The translations under genes and the position numbers were made by a program. Shown piece by piece: positions 22,701 through 31,154 of a DNA stretch of 64,000 nucleotides (position 1 is its first letter; each line of letters starts with the position of its first letter). The stretch comes from Paenibacillus sp. JZ16 (lineage in GTDB: Bacteria; Bacillota; Bacilli; Paenibacillales; Paenibacillaceae), in contig NZ_CP017659.1 in NCBI RefSeq assembly GCF_015326965.1, positions 4,716,001-4,780,000 of the forward strand. The letters are read 5' to 3'. The notes beneath the pieces were generated by a model that saw only the letters and a program-made list of their open reading frames with translations, searched no databases and was not told the DNA's origin.

Positions 22701-25700
22701 CCGTTTGACATCGGAAAAGCTCCACTTATGCGTTTTAAAGTAGTCAAAGAAAGAAATCGGAACAAATATATTCTTCTATTTGATATGCACCATATTATTT
22801 CCGATCACAAGACGCTAAATCTATTAATCGAAGATTTCTCACGATTGTATAACGGTGAAAGATTACAACCACTTGAACTCCAATACAAAGATTATAGTGA
22901 ATGGATGCGTGGTAGAAACCTGGAGAGTCAGCGAGACTATTGGAAAGAAGTATTTAAAGAAGAGGCACCGGTTTTGGATTTGGTGACGGACTATCCACGT
23001 CCAAAAATCCAAAGTTACAAAGGAGCCCAAGTGTCGGTTCAGCTTAGTAAAGAACAAAAAGTTGGCATTCAAAATATAAATAAACAACATGGAACGACAG
23101 ATTACATGACCTTGCTGGCTGTATTTATGATAGAACTGCATAAATACAGCAGGCAACAAGATATCGTGGTAGGAACCCCCATCTCCGGCAGGGTGCATCC
23201 GGATACCGAGACGATCGCAGGCATGTTTGTCAATACGCTAGCCATGAGAGGATATCCAAGGGACGAGAAAACGTTCCTGGAATTTTTAAGCGAGATCAAA
23301 GAGCTGGCATTGAATGCGTATGAGAATCAAGAATACCCATTTGAAGAATTGGTAGAGGAAGTAGAAGTACGCCGTGATCTGTCACGCAATCCGCTGTTTG
23401 ACGTGATGTTTACCATGCAGAATAACGAGGAAATCCATCTTGCGATGGGCGAAGCCCAAGTCGACATGTTGGGCATTCCTTTCATTGATGCCAAATTCGA
23501 TTTGGATTTACAAGCGACAGCGTATGAAGACGGGTACGCCTTAGATCTGGTCTATTGCAGTGATTTATTTACCCAGACTTCAGCACAGGTCATGCTGGAA
23601 CATTTTAAGGTATTGCTGGATAGGGTGATTGCTAACCCTGAAATGAAATTGTCTGAACTCCACATGGTCAGTGAGGTAGAACAACACAGAATACTAACGG
23701 TTTTCAATGATACCCATACAGAGTATGCACAGCATCATACGGTAGTGGAACGATTCGAGAAACATGCGGAACAGACACCTGAGAAGACGGTAATCGAATA
23801 CGAAACGGGAGTACTTCGTTATGGAGAAGTCAACCGAAAGGCCAATGCATTGGCATGGGAACTGATTTCGTTAGGTGTTCAGCCCAATGATCGAGTGGCC
23901 ATCATGACTACCCTGGAAGCGGAAACGATGATTGGCATTTTGGGCGTGCTAAAGAGTGGAGCCGCCTATGTACCGATTGATCCAGCGACTCCGAAGGAAC
24001 GAATCGAGCATATTCTGAACGATGCAGCACCCAAGGTCATCTTAACAAGAGAGAAGAAGCTGGAAACGGAAGTCCCATTCATCTCTATGAATCTTGATGA
24101 TCTGGGCGAGAAGGAGACAAATCCAGCGTGTGCTGTTGAAAAGGGCGACATCGCCTATGTGATTTACACATCAGGAACGACAGGAAAGCCCAAAGGCGTG
24201 GCGGTGACACGAGGTAACTTGGATCATTACTTGTCGTATGCAGATCAAGAGTACCAGAAAGAAGCTTGTACGACGGTATTAATGACAAGCTTAAGTTTCG
24301 ACCTCTCCGTAACGTCCTTGTATTTACCGCTGATTAGTGGTGGATGTCTTCTATTAAAGGGAGGGGACACGGAGGAAAGGTTACGTGCAGCATTAAAAGA
24401 TAACAGGGTAACCTTCCTTAAGCTTACTCCTTCTCATTTAAAGATGCTGGAAACTTATGCGGACGGCGTAGATGTACCGAATTTAGAAACGCTGATTGTC
24501 GGTGGAGAAGAGTTAACAACAGATACGGCATGGAAAACGCAGAAGCTATTAGGAGACAACGTAAAGATTCATAACGAATATGGCCCTACAGAGACTACCG
24601 TAGGATGCTGTGACTATGTCTATTCCAAAGAAAAAGATAAGGGTTTAAGTGTAGGAATCGGGAAACCCATTGCCAATATGCAGCTATATATACTGAATGA
24701 GATGGAGTTATGTGGTGTAGGCATTCCTGGTGAGCTATGCATCGCGGGAGACGGGGTTGCTAAAGGCTATTTAAACCAGCCTGAATTAACAGCGCAGAAG
24801 TTTATCGACAATCCCTATGGAGGAGGGAAGTTATACCGCTCTGGAGATTTGGCGAGATGGCTGCCTAACGGGGAGATCGAATACCTGGGAAGAATAGATG
24901 AACAGGTTAAAATCCGAGGATATCGGATCGAGTTGTCCGAAATCGAGAGCGTTCTAAGGAATCAGCCGGGTATATTGGATGTAACCGTTGTTGCATTGGA
25001 AGTGGGCGGTGACAAGCATATATGTGCATATCTGATCCCGACCAATCAAGAGCAGAAACTGGATATGTCTGAAATTAAAAATGATTTGAGAGAAAAACTA
25101 CCCGAGTATATGTTGCCTAGCTTTATGATGCAGATCGATGCATTGCCACTAACTCCAAATGGTAAGCTGGATGCAAAGGCCCTGCCAGAACCCCATGCAT
25201 TAGAGGGACAGGAATATGTGCCACCAAGAACTAAAACAGAGAAGGTCATTACGGAAGTATTTGAAGAAATCTTAGGCATATCTCCAATTGGAATAGAAGA
25301 CAGTTTCTTTGAACTTGGTGGAGATTCTATTAAAGCGATTAAGGCAGTTTCGAAGTTGCGGGAAAAAGGTTATAAGCTATCTTTCGCAGCATTAATGTAT
25401 CAGCAGACACCAAGAAAGATTGGGGAAAATATTCAAAAGGGAGAAGTAAGTCAAGTATACGAACAGGGAGAAATCAATGGGGAAAGTTCTCTAACTCCTA
25501 TACAACTAGAATTTTTCAATAAGCGTCACATCGTACCCAATCATTTTAATCAGGCCTTAATGTTAAGAAGTGATGAGCCGTTTGACATACCTAGTTTAAA
25601 GACAGCAATTACTGAAATCATTAAACATCATGACGCCTTAAGAAATGTATATGACGAACAACGTCAAATCACGCTGTCTACAGAGGAAAGCAAGCTATAT

Positions 25701-28022
25701 GATTGGTATGAAAAAGATTATACAAAAGTGCAAGATCCATCGAAAGAGATAGAGTATGCCAGCGATCAATTACAGGCAAGCATAGACCTAGACAAAGGAC
25801 CCTTGGTAAAAATAGGACTGTTCCATTCAGGCAGTGGAGATCATTTACTAATTTGTGTACATCATCTGGTCATAGACGGTGTATCATGGAGAATTCTGCT
25901 GGAGGATTTATTTAGTGGATATCGACAAATCCAAGAGACAGGTAAAATCAAGCTGCCAATGAAAACGGCTTCGTACAAGGAATGGGCGAATGCTTTAACA
26001 CAATATGCTAAGAGTGAAGTGCTTTCAAATGAAATAGCATACTGGAAAAATATATCAGAAAAATCAAATAGTACGGAGACATTCAAGAGTACACAAACAG
26101 CAAGTGGTCAATATAAAAATAAAGTAGTGAAAGTGGACTCTGAAACGACGAAAAAGTTGTTACTTGAAGCTGGAAAGACATATAAAACCGAAATAAACGA
26201 CTTGTTACTGGCATCGCTGACCATTGCGGTCAAAGAATGGAGAAACTCTAAGTACCTAACCATAGAAATGGAGGGTCACGGTAGAGAGACAATAGATAGA
26301 GAGATCGCCATTGATCGTACAGTTGGTTGGTTTACAAGTGTATATCCTATTATTTTGGAGACAAAAGATACTGTTGAAGAAAGCATTTTGGAGACAAAAC
26401 AAACATTGAGACAGGTCCCTAATCATGGAATTGGATATGGAGTTTTGAGATATCTTGGTGAGCATAGTGGACTTGAGATGAGCGCAGCCATAACATTCAA
26501 TTATCTTGGAGAATTGGATAATGAGATAGACAGAATTGAAGGCATATCCATGTCGGAAATGCCATTAGGAAGAAGTATGTCAGAAAAAAATTCATCAGGA
26601 ATGGGTTTGTCTCTAAACGGGGCTGTTTTAAATGGGCAACTTGAATTTGACATCATATATGATACTGGATTGTATTCCGATGAAGATGCTCAAACATTGG
26701 TGTTGGCATATGAAAGAGCAATTAAGGATGTTGTCGAAACGTGTTTAACCAGAAAAGGAACAGTAAAAATGCCATTAGACGTAACATTTATCGGTGATAA
26801 CCGTGATGGCGATCTAAAGTGCATGATACAAGAACAGTTGAATGATTATGGAGATAACTATATTAAAACACGTCCTACTTTAGAATGTCCTGTATTGACA
26901 GGACATGAAGACTTCTTGCGACCAGATACAGAAATTATTACTGACATCATAAGAATAGGAGGAACGGCAGAGAATGCTTCTTTGTCAGTCAAGGAAATCA
27001 TCTCCAGGCATGGAGCGTTAAGAACAAAATTAAATCAAACAATGACCTATTTAGAAGAGTACGATTATTCGGATGAATGGGAAATTCCAGTAGTGAAAGG
27101 AACCTTAGCATTATCTGCAGAACAATTTAAGGAAATTGTGAATGAGATGAATTTTCTAACTGACGATAAGCTCTTATCTAGATTTTTAATCGTAGAAATT
27201 GATGCAGATCATTGCTTAGTACTTAGTGCAATTCATCATTTAATATGGGATGGAGTCTCACAAGATTTGTTTAAGGTTATGCTTCATGAAACTTTGAACA
27301 ACAGACGTAACACTCCCTATAACTATTCTTTCATAGAATATTGCAAAATGATCAAAAAGAAAGTTGATGAACTGGAAATTTCTGATAATCAAGAGTCTAA
27401 CATGGCGGAGTATATTGAAGCTGCTAAAAAATCGGCTAACTTAGTCTCGCGACGAGACACGAAGAGATCTACAGAAATTCATGTGAAACTAAATGAGTTA
27501 CAATATCAGAAATTTAGTGAGCAACCCATTAATACAGCAGCAGAATTTATATCAAGGCTTATGTATAGTGACTTATCTGAAGAATTAAACAACATTCCTG
27601 TTTCTGTTTTGACACATAACAGAGATGAATTCAATAAGGGAATGTTGGGGCTGACTTTAAATTTAGATTATTCAATTTATGATAGGAAAAGTAAAATGCA
27701 AGAACAGCTTTTATCAGCATCAGAAAAATCCAGTATTAATCAATCTGCCATTACAGAAAAGTTGTTTCTTATCGCACAAAAGTACGGTTTTAATGAAATG
27801 TCCAATCGCATTCCAATCCTTAATTATCAGGGAGTCCTTGATAAGTTTGCAAGTCGAGATGACATATCATTAGAGAAGATGTTTTTACAAACACAGATTA
27901 TAGAGTCTGAAGATTTTGGAGTGAGCATGCACTTCTACATTCACAATAGTACTCTAATTGCTCGCATTACAGGCATTACAATTGAAGAAGAGCTCCTTAA
28001 TGATGTCATGAATAATATTTAA
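16716..28022 (+). CDS. NRPS 2: C(C-lobe)-A-PCP-C-A(Asn)-PCP-C-A(Asn)-PCP-E-terminal C-like
   Basis: Second synthetase, 3768 residues, starting at ATG 16716 behind a GAGGAG ribosome site, 11 bases after the previous stop and in another frame. It opens with the C-lobe of a condensation domain (IQYKDFSVWQ onward) whose N-lobe ends the preceding gene. Then A 17580-19040 (pocket read as DQGSEGTVN, unassigned), PCP, C 19330-20600, A 20650-22100, PCP, C 22400-23680, A 23730-25190, PCP (GGDSIKA, the type that precedes E), E 25480-26760 (HHLVIDGVSWR, MEGHGRE, NYLGEL) and a divergent C-like domain 26780-28022 (HHLIWDGVS). Both A domains at 20650 and 23730 read DLTKIGEVG, matching the Asn code; the E domain predicts D-Asn last. 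There is no thioesterase domain, so release by the terminal C-like domain is inferred. The two Asn modules are nearly identical in DNA. Confidence 0.95.
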   Translation: MNKNSNRIQYKDFSVWQNFYDISKQEEYWRREFAGEIARVDLKTDFLRPQIQSFRGANVVAKVKEPLSSGVKNLALKYGATEFMVTLSVFILLLGKYSRQKDIIVGTTVSGRVHADTKGMLGMFVNTLVIKGEVCPDDTFEHLILAVREKCLQAYDNQEYQFEDLVEAVEKKRDLSRNPIFDFMFGLKEKKKPTEMQGLLGGKSASIKRNVSKFDLSVLVECVSEGYEIDFEYCIDLFKQETIEYMARHYVTLLEEAVTHPEKKLKDLHMLDIREQEKILVDFNATNVEYAREQTVVSLFENQVEKTAEHIALKFDDKQMTYAELNERANQLARTLRDLGVVPNDLVALVTERSMEMIVGILAIIKAGGAYVPINPEYPDHRIRYMLEDSSPKIVLTYKNKLPGKVEIPVLDLEDENHYANETDNLLHVNRANDLVYCIYTSGTTGNPKGVLIEHRNVVNMWVTYKETFALNDKDTVLQFANVSFDQAVGDIFPALCNGAALCIVPKNLTYDMEQLQKYIDRNNVTTASLTPKVIEGLCVEALPTLRLLESGGEAGRLETLKEWAKRVEVLNTYGPTESTVNATSFRVNTDSTSITIGRPIANTKVYLLNGMELCGIGIPGELCIAGDGLARGYLNQPELTDKKFIENPFGEGKLYRTGDLARWQPDGNIEYLGRIDEQVKVRGYRIELGEIESVLRKQSNITDAVVVVKEVGNDEILCAYLIAEKGQELIIPEIKEAIREEVTEYMIPAFMIQIDEFPLTINGKLDKTRLPEPDMLESLKYVPPSNKTEQAIVDVFEEILGVSPVGIEDSFFELGGHSLKATTAINVIEKKTGIRLPVKEIFSSPTPAMLAKKIEAAGEGEYSPIPQAEQREVYPASSTQKRLFILDQMEGSSTAYNMASALEVTGNLDLEKIQQAIDRLIERHESLRTSFVMTEGETFQVIADEVFYPVEYEETDSYSEADMEQFVRPFDIGKAPLMRFKVVKERNRNKYILLFDMHHIISDHKTLNLLIEDFSRLYNGERLQPLELQYKDYSEWMRGRNLESQRDYWKEVFKEEAPVLDLVTDYPRPKIQSYKGAQVSVQLSKEQKVGIQNINKQHGTTDYMTLLAVFMIELHKYSRQQDIVVGTPISGRVHQDTETIAGMFVNTLAMRGYPRDEKTFLEFLSEIKELALNAYENQEYPFEELVEEVEVRRDLSRNPLFDVMFTMQNNEDIHLAMGEAQVDMLGIPFIDAKFDLDLQATAYEDGYALDLVYCSDLFTQTSAQVMLEHFKVLLDRVIANPEMKLSELNMVSEVEQHRILTVFNDTHTEYAQHHTVVERFEKHAEQTPEKTVIEYETGVLRYGEVNRKANALAWELISLGVQPNDRVAIMTTLEAETMIGILGVLKSGAAYVPIDPATPKERIEHILNDAAPKVILTREKKLETEIPCISMNLEDLGEKAENPACAVEQDDIAYVIYTSGTTGKPKGVAVTRGNLDHYLSYADQEYQKEACTTVLMTSLSFDLSVTSLYLPLISGGCLLLKGGDTEERLRAALKDNRVTFLKLTPSHLKMLETYADGVDVPNLEALIVGGEELTTDTAWKTQKLLGDNVKIHNEYGPTETTVGCCDYVYSKEKDKGLSVGIGKPIANMQLYILNEMELCGIGIPGELCIAGDGVAKGYLNQPELTAKKFIDNPYGEGKLYRSGDLARWLPNGEIEYLGRIDEQVKIRGYRIELSEIESVLRNQPGILDVAVVALEVGGDKRICAYLIPTNQEQKLDMPEIKNDLREKLPEYMLPGFMMQIDALPLTPNGKLDTKALPEPHALAGQEYMPPRTKTEKVITDVFEEILGISPIGIEDSFFELGGHSLKATTAINAIEKKTGIRLPVKELFGSPTPAVLAKKIEAAGEGAYSPIPKAEKRQTYPASSTQKRLFILDQMEGSSTAYNMASALEVTGNLDLEKIQQAIDRLIERHESLRTSFVMTEGETFQVIADEVFYPVEYEETDSYSEADMEQFVRPFDIGKAPLMRFKVVKERNRNKYILLFDMHHIISDHKTLNLLIEDFSRLYNGERLQPLELQYKDYSEWMRGRNLESQRDYWKEVFKEEAPVLDLVTDYPRPKIQSYKGAQVSVQLSKEQKVGIQNINKQHGTTDYMTLLAVFMIELHKYSRQQDIVVGTPISGRVHPDTETIAGMFVNTLAMRGYPRDEKTFLEFLSEIKELALNAYENQEYPFEELVEEVEVRRDLSRNPLFDVMFTMQNNEEIHLAMGEAQVDMLGIPFIDAKFDLDLQATAYEDGYALDLVYCSDLFTQTSAQVMLEHFKVLLDRVIANPEMKLSELHMVSEVEQHRILTVFNDTHTEYAQHHTVVERFEKHAEQTPEKTVIEYETGVLRYGEVNRKANALAWELISLGVQPNDRVAIMTTLEAETMIGILGVLKSGAAYVPIDPATPKERIEHILNDAAPKVILTREKKLETEVPFISMNLDDLGEKETNPACAVEKGDIAYVIYTSGTTGKPKGVAVTRGNLDHYLSYADQEYQKEACTTVLMTSLSFDLSVTSLYLPLISGGCLLLKGGDTEERLRAALKDNRVTFLKLTPSHLKMLETYADGVDVPNLETLIVGGEELTTDTAWKTQKLLGDNVKIHNEYGPTETTVGCCDYVYSKEKDKGLSVGIGKPIANMQLYILNEMELCGVGIPGELCIAGDGVAKGYLNQPELTAQKFIDNPYGGGKLYRSGDLARWLPNGEIEYLGRIDEQVKIRGYRIELSEIESVLRNQPGILDVTVVALEVGGDKHICAYLIPTNQEQKLDMSEIKNDLREKLPEYMLPSFMMQIDALPLTPNGKLDAKALPEPHALEGQEYVPPRTKTEKVITEVFEEILGISPIGIEDSFFELGGDSIKAIKAVSKLREKGYKLSFAALMYQQTPRKIGENIQKGEVSQVYEQGEINGESSLTPIQLEFFNKRHIVPNHFNQALMLRSDEPFDIPSLKTAITEIIKHHDALRNVYDEQRQITLSTEESKLYDWYEKDYTKVQDPSKEIEYASDQLQASIDLDKGPLVKIGLFHSGSGDHLLICVHHLVIDGVSWRILLEDLFSGYRQIQETGKIKLPMKTASYKEWANALTQYAKSEVLSNEIAYWKNISEKSNSTETFKSTQTASGQYKNKVVKVDSETTKKLLLEAGKTYKTEINDLLLASLTIAVKEWRNSKYLTIEMEGHGRETIDREIAIDRTVGWFTSVYPIILETKDTVEESILETKQTLRQVPNHGIGYGVLRYLGEHSGLEMSAAITFNYLGELDNEIDRIEGISMSEMPLGRSMSEKNSSGMGLSLNGAVLNGQLEFDIIYDTGLYSDEDAQTLVLAYERAIKDVVETCLTRKGTVKMPLDVTFIGDNRDGDLKCMIQEQLNDYGDNYIKTRPTLECPVLTGHEDFLRPDTEIITDIIRIGGTAENASLSVKEIISRHGALRTKLNQTMTYLEEYDYSDEWEIPVVKGTLALSAEQFKEIVNEMNFLTDDKLLSRFLIVEIDADHCLVLSAIHHLIWDGVSQDLFKVMLHETLNNRRNTPYNYSFIEYCKMIKKKVDELEISDNQESNMAEYIEAAKKSANLVSRRDTKRSTEIHVKLNELQYQKFSEQPINTAAEFISRLMYSDLSEELNNIPVSVLTHNRDEFNKGMLGLTLNLDYSIYDRKSKMQEQLLSASEKSSINQSAITEKLFLIAQKYGFNEMSNRIPILNYQGVLDKFASRDDISLEKMFLQTQIIESEDFGVSMHFYIHNSTLIARITGITIEEELLNDVMNNI
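19140..22217 (+). repeat. Asn module copy 1 (PCP-C-A unit, 3078-base period)
   Basis: The unit repeats at an offset of exactly 3078 bases (1026 codons), checked at the C-domain start and the A domain. From about 19340 the two copies differ only by scattered, mostly silent changes. Both encode the same Asn pocket. Confidence 0.9.
22218..25300 (+). repeat. Asn module copy 2 (3078-base period)
   Basis: Second copy of the PCP-C-A unit of 19140-22217. It ends where the third PCP diverges to GGDSIKA and leads into the E domain. Recent tandem duplication or continuing gene conversion would explain the near identity. Confidence 0.9.
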
Positions 28023-28040
28023 TGTTGTATCTTACCCATA

Positions 28041-28155
28041 AACCACCTGCTATGCAGGTGGAGGGGGCATAAAAGGCCATATGATGCTGGGTCATGTGCA
28101 TATGCTCGTGGCGGTTCCACTCAAAATATCTGAAAAATGCACATGATCTAGCAAT
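28041..28155 (+). other. Intergenic hairpin segment, possible IS200/IS605-type end or mRNA processing element
   Basis: Between the NRPS and exporter genes lies a perfect 8-bp stem with a 3-base loop (CCACCTGC at 28043, GCAGGTGG at 28054). It is followed by G and A residues rather than a T run, so it is not a normal terminator. A second, widely spaced inverted pair, CATGTGCAT and ATGCACATG, lies between about 28095 and 28145. Such hairpins resemble subterminal ends of IS200/IS605 elements, but no transposase is present. Confidence 0.35.
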
Positions 28156-28220
28156 AAACAATTGAAGTATAAATTAGACATGCTCTAAATGAAATTAGAA
28201 ACAAGAAGAGGGCTTATAGT

Positions 28221-29963
28221 ATGAATGAAAAAATTTCAAAAAGCATATACAAAAAGAATATAGGCTTATTTATTTTGTCCTGCTTACTTGGTATCGTGAC
28301 ATCTATTCTGTTTATTGCATTGGCGTTTATACTACAAAAGTTTATTGATTATTCGATTAACAAAGATATTGACAATATCGTTAAGTTAACTACTATTTCC
28401 GTTATTTTATTGCCTTTAGGTGCAGTGGGAATGTATGTGGGGTATGCTGTTAAAAATTTATATACAAAAAAGGCAACGTTAAACCTGAAAAATACCCTGG
28501 TTGAAAACATTTTGCGGTTAGATATGAGAAGCTTCAACAAGGAGAGTAATGGAACTTACATATCACGATTGTCAAATGATATAACTATTATTCAAAACGA
28601 TTATATAAAAGGGACCGTGGAAATATTTGTTCAGCTTGCTATGCTTGTAGGCGGAGTGCTTGCGATGTTTATCATTAATTCATTCCTTGCATTGAGTATA
28701 TTACTCACTTGCATCATTCCACTCGCCGTTTCGAGTATATTTAATAATCGTATGCAAAAAGCACAAGGCGAAGTGGCTGAGCAAAATAAAAGTTATGTAT
28801 CTTTCATTAAAGATATATTGTCTGGAAATCAGGTTGTTAAGAGTTTTAACATCGAAAAAGAGATTTTTGAAAGGGCAAAGGCAAAAGCGAACAAGCAGGA
28901 AAAAGTAAAAATGGTATACGAAAATCTGCTGTCACTCATTATGTCACTTACTGATATTTCAACATTTCTTGTTGCTGTAGTCATATTTATTGTGGGAACT
29001 CAGCAGCTCATGAAAGGACAAATTACAGTAGGGGAGATTATGGCTTTTATTCAATTGCTAAATTGCGTAACAGTTCCCATTAATCGACTCATAACCGGTT
29101 TTACCAAAAGGCAGGCTAGTCGGGTTTTATTAATGAATTTCAATAAAATAGGAGAGGCAAAAACGGAACAAACTCAAAGAGTTGATATTCCTAAATTCAG
29201 GAATAAAATTTCTTTAAATGGGCTTTCGTTAAGCGTAGATGGGAAAACAATTTTAGATGATATTAATTTTGAATTTGAACATGGAAAGTCTTATGCAATT
29301 GTAGGAACAAGCGGGAGTGGAAAGACAACCTTATTAAAGATGCTGACTGGGTTTTATGATGGGTATGAAGGAAGTATCAGGTACGACGGGGTTGAACTTG
29401 AGAAAATAAGTGATCAGTCCATTTTCCAAAATGTTAGTTTTATTCATCAGGACTGTTTTATCTTTGATGAGACGATTGAACAAAATATTAAATTGTTTCG
29501 TGAATGTGACACAGATGAGTTTGAGCAAGTCATAAAGAGGAGTATGCTACAGAAATTGATTAATGACAGAGGCGGCTTTGATGTCTTATGTGGAGAAAAT
29601 GGAATCCATTTTTCAGGTGGGGAAAAACAGAGAATTTCTGTAGCAAGAGCACTCCTTAGAAAATCACCTATATTACTTATGGACGAGGCGACTTCAGCGT
29701 TGGACAATCAAACAGCTAGTGACCTGGAGTGTATGTTAAGTGAAATGCAGGGCATTACGAGAATTTCCATTACACATAGGCTGGATGAATCCATTCTTAG
29801 TGGATATGATGAAATTGTTTTATTGAATAATGGAAAAATTGAAGAACACGGGACATATCATGAATTAATGGAAACCAAACAAAGATTTTATGCATTGAGT
29901 ATGTTGAGTAGACATAATAATGATCTTTTAATAGAGAAAGGTATAACTAGTCTTGTATTTTAA
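28221..29963 (+). CDS. ABC transporter, fused permease and ATPase (probable lipopeptide exporter)
   Basis: A 580-residue half-transporter of the type I exporter fold: about six membrane segments in residues 1-300, then a nucleotide-binding domain. Visible motifs are Walker A GTSGSGKTT, Q-loop FIHQDC, signature FSGGEKQR, Walker B ILLMDEATSALD and the switch His in ITHR. All key residues are intact. The ATG at 28221 has a purine-rich ribosome site (GAAGAGGG). It lies about 200 bases after the NRPS genes in the same direction, so export of, or self-protection against, the peptide is inferred. Such half-transporters normally dimerise; no partner gene is in the window, so a homodimer is likely. 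The substrate cannot be read from the sequence. Confidence 0.93.
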   Translation: MNEKISKSIYKKNIGLFILSCLLGIVTSILFIALAFILQKFIDYSINKDIDNIVKLTTISVILLPLGAVGMYVGYAVKNLYTKKATLNLKNTLVENILRLDMRSFNKESNGTYISRLSNDITIIQNDYIKGTVEIFVQLAMLVGGVLAMFIINSFLALSILLTCIIPLAVSSIFNNRMQKAQGEVAEQNKSYVSFIKDILSGNQVVKSFNIEKEIFERAKAKANKQEKVKMVYENLLSLIMSLTDISTFLVAVVIFIVGTQQLMKGQITVGEIMAFIQLLNCVTVPINRLITGFTKRQASRVLLMNFNKIGEAKTEQTQRVDIPKFRNKISLNGLSLSVDGKTILDDINFEFEHGKSYAIVGTSGSGKTTLLKMLTGFYDGYEGSIRYDGVELEKISDQSIFQNVSFIHQDCFIFDETIEQNIKLFRECDTDEFEQVIKRSMLQKLINDRGGFDVLCGENGIHFSGGEKQRISVARALLRKSPILLMDEATSALDNQTASDLECMLSEMQGITRISITHRLDESILSGYDEIVLLNNGKIEEHGTYHELMETKQRFYALSMLSRHNNDLLIEKGITSLVF

Positions 29964-30034
29964 ACTCAATGTATGTATGAAATAAGTTTTTGGACTGTTT
30001 TATGCTTGTATAAGATGAAAGGGGTGTCGTACGG

Positions 30035-31099
30035 ATGGAGCAAATCGCAGTTGTCGGGTGTGGCGGAATGATCGGTGAAGTCATCTGTAAGAACTTATGT
30101 AAAGACTTTATAGTTAAGGGCGGACAGCGGCGTGAACCTACAGCATTATTGAACCTGAATAATTTTAACTATCACTTTTTGGATATTTTTGACTGGGAGA
30201 ACTTGATTGCATTCTGTGCTGATTGTACCGTTGTCATTAATTGTGCAGGGCCTGAATTTGTAATTAAAGATAGAGTTGCTCAGGCAGCTATGAAAGTAGG
30301 AGCAAAATATGTTGATGCTTCCAATGCTTTATTATTGAGTCAGGAGCAAGAGCTAGAGCTCAAAGCTAACGGTGTAAATTACATAGGAGCTGGTTTTTGT
30401 CCTGGAATTACAGGTTTGCTATTAAAACGAGTGATAAATCATTTACTAGACGAAACTAAGCATGTGAATTGTTATATTGGTGGTGCGGAACATTATACGA
30501 AAACTTCTATCTCAGATATATTAATGAGTGGGCATAGTGTAATTGGAAAAACAGACTCTTATTGGAGTGATCATCGTGTTAAAACGGAAAATATAAATAT
30601 GATGCAGAAAGAATTTGTACCTGAAGTGGATGTGCCTGTCTATAAGAAACCGTATTTAAGTCAAGAGATCATTGATATTCTAGAAGTTAGTTCGGTACAA
30701 GAACTCCACTGGTACAATATAGCAGCAAATGATTATATTTTTCGTTTGGCAATGCAATTTTATCAAATGCAACTTGAGTCTTCGGTTGAAGAAGCCATGA
30801 AAAAACTAGACATTAGTTTAGAGGAGCAACCTAAAGAGGAATGGATAGCTTTAGTCATTGATGCTACAGGAGAGAAAAATGGAAAGAATGTTAGGTGCAG
30901 ATTGAATTTACAAATGGAAACGAGTTCAGAGTTAACGGGTACAGTGGCTGCTGAAATCGCCCGACATGCTATTTCAAGTAATAGACCTAATGGTACCTAT
31001 TGGGCTTATGAAGTACTCCCTATAGATTTTATGAATCAATATGTTTTTTCTAATAAACATGATTTTTATGAGGAAAAGTATATTGAAATAAAGAAATAA
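30035..31099 (+). CDS. Saccharopine-dehydrogenase-family NAD(P)-binding reductase
   Basis: 354 residues opening with a Rossmann nucleotide-binding motif (IAVVGCGGMIGEVI) and continuing with VINCAGPEF and YVDAS, as seen in the saccharopine dehydrogenase / trans-acting enoyl reductase group. The start at 30035 has an AAAGGGG ribosome site. It lies inside the NRPS gene set, between the exporter and the thioesterase, so tailoring of the peptide is the natural inference. One possibility is reduction of the predicted thiazoline or of an imine, by analogy of chemistry only: PchG/Irp3-type thiazolinyl imide reductases belong to another family. A lysine-pathway role is unlikely given the context. Family call good, substrate unknown. 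Confidence 0.8.
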   Translation: MEQIAVVGCGGMIGEVICKNLCKDFIVKGGQRREPTALLNLNNFNYHFLDIFDWENLIAFCADCTVVINCAGPEFVIKDRVAQAAMKVGAKYVDASNALLLSQEQELELKANGVNYIGAGFCPGITGLLLKRVINHLLDETKHVNCYIGGAEHYTKTSISDILMSGHSVIGKTDSYWSDHRVKTENINMMQKEFVPEVDVPVYKKPYLSQEIIDILEVSSVQELHWYNIAANDYIFRLAMQFYQMQLESSVEEAMKKLDISLEEQPKEEWIALVIDATGEKNGKNVRCRLNLQMETSSELTGTVAAEIARHAISSNRPNGTYWAYEVLPIDFMNQYVFSNKHDFYEEKYIEIKK

Positions 31100-31154
31100 T
31101 ATTACGATGTTACATTGCGTACATCCTATATTTATTGGATAGGAGGAGTACATT

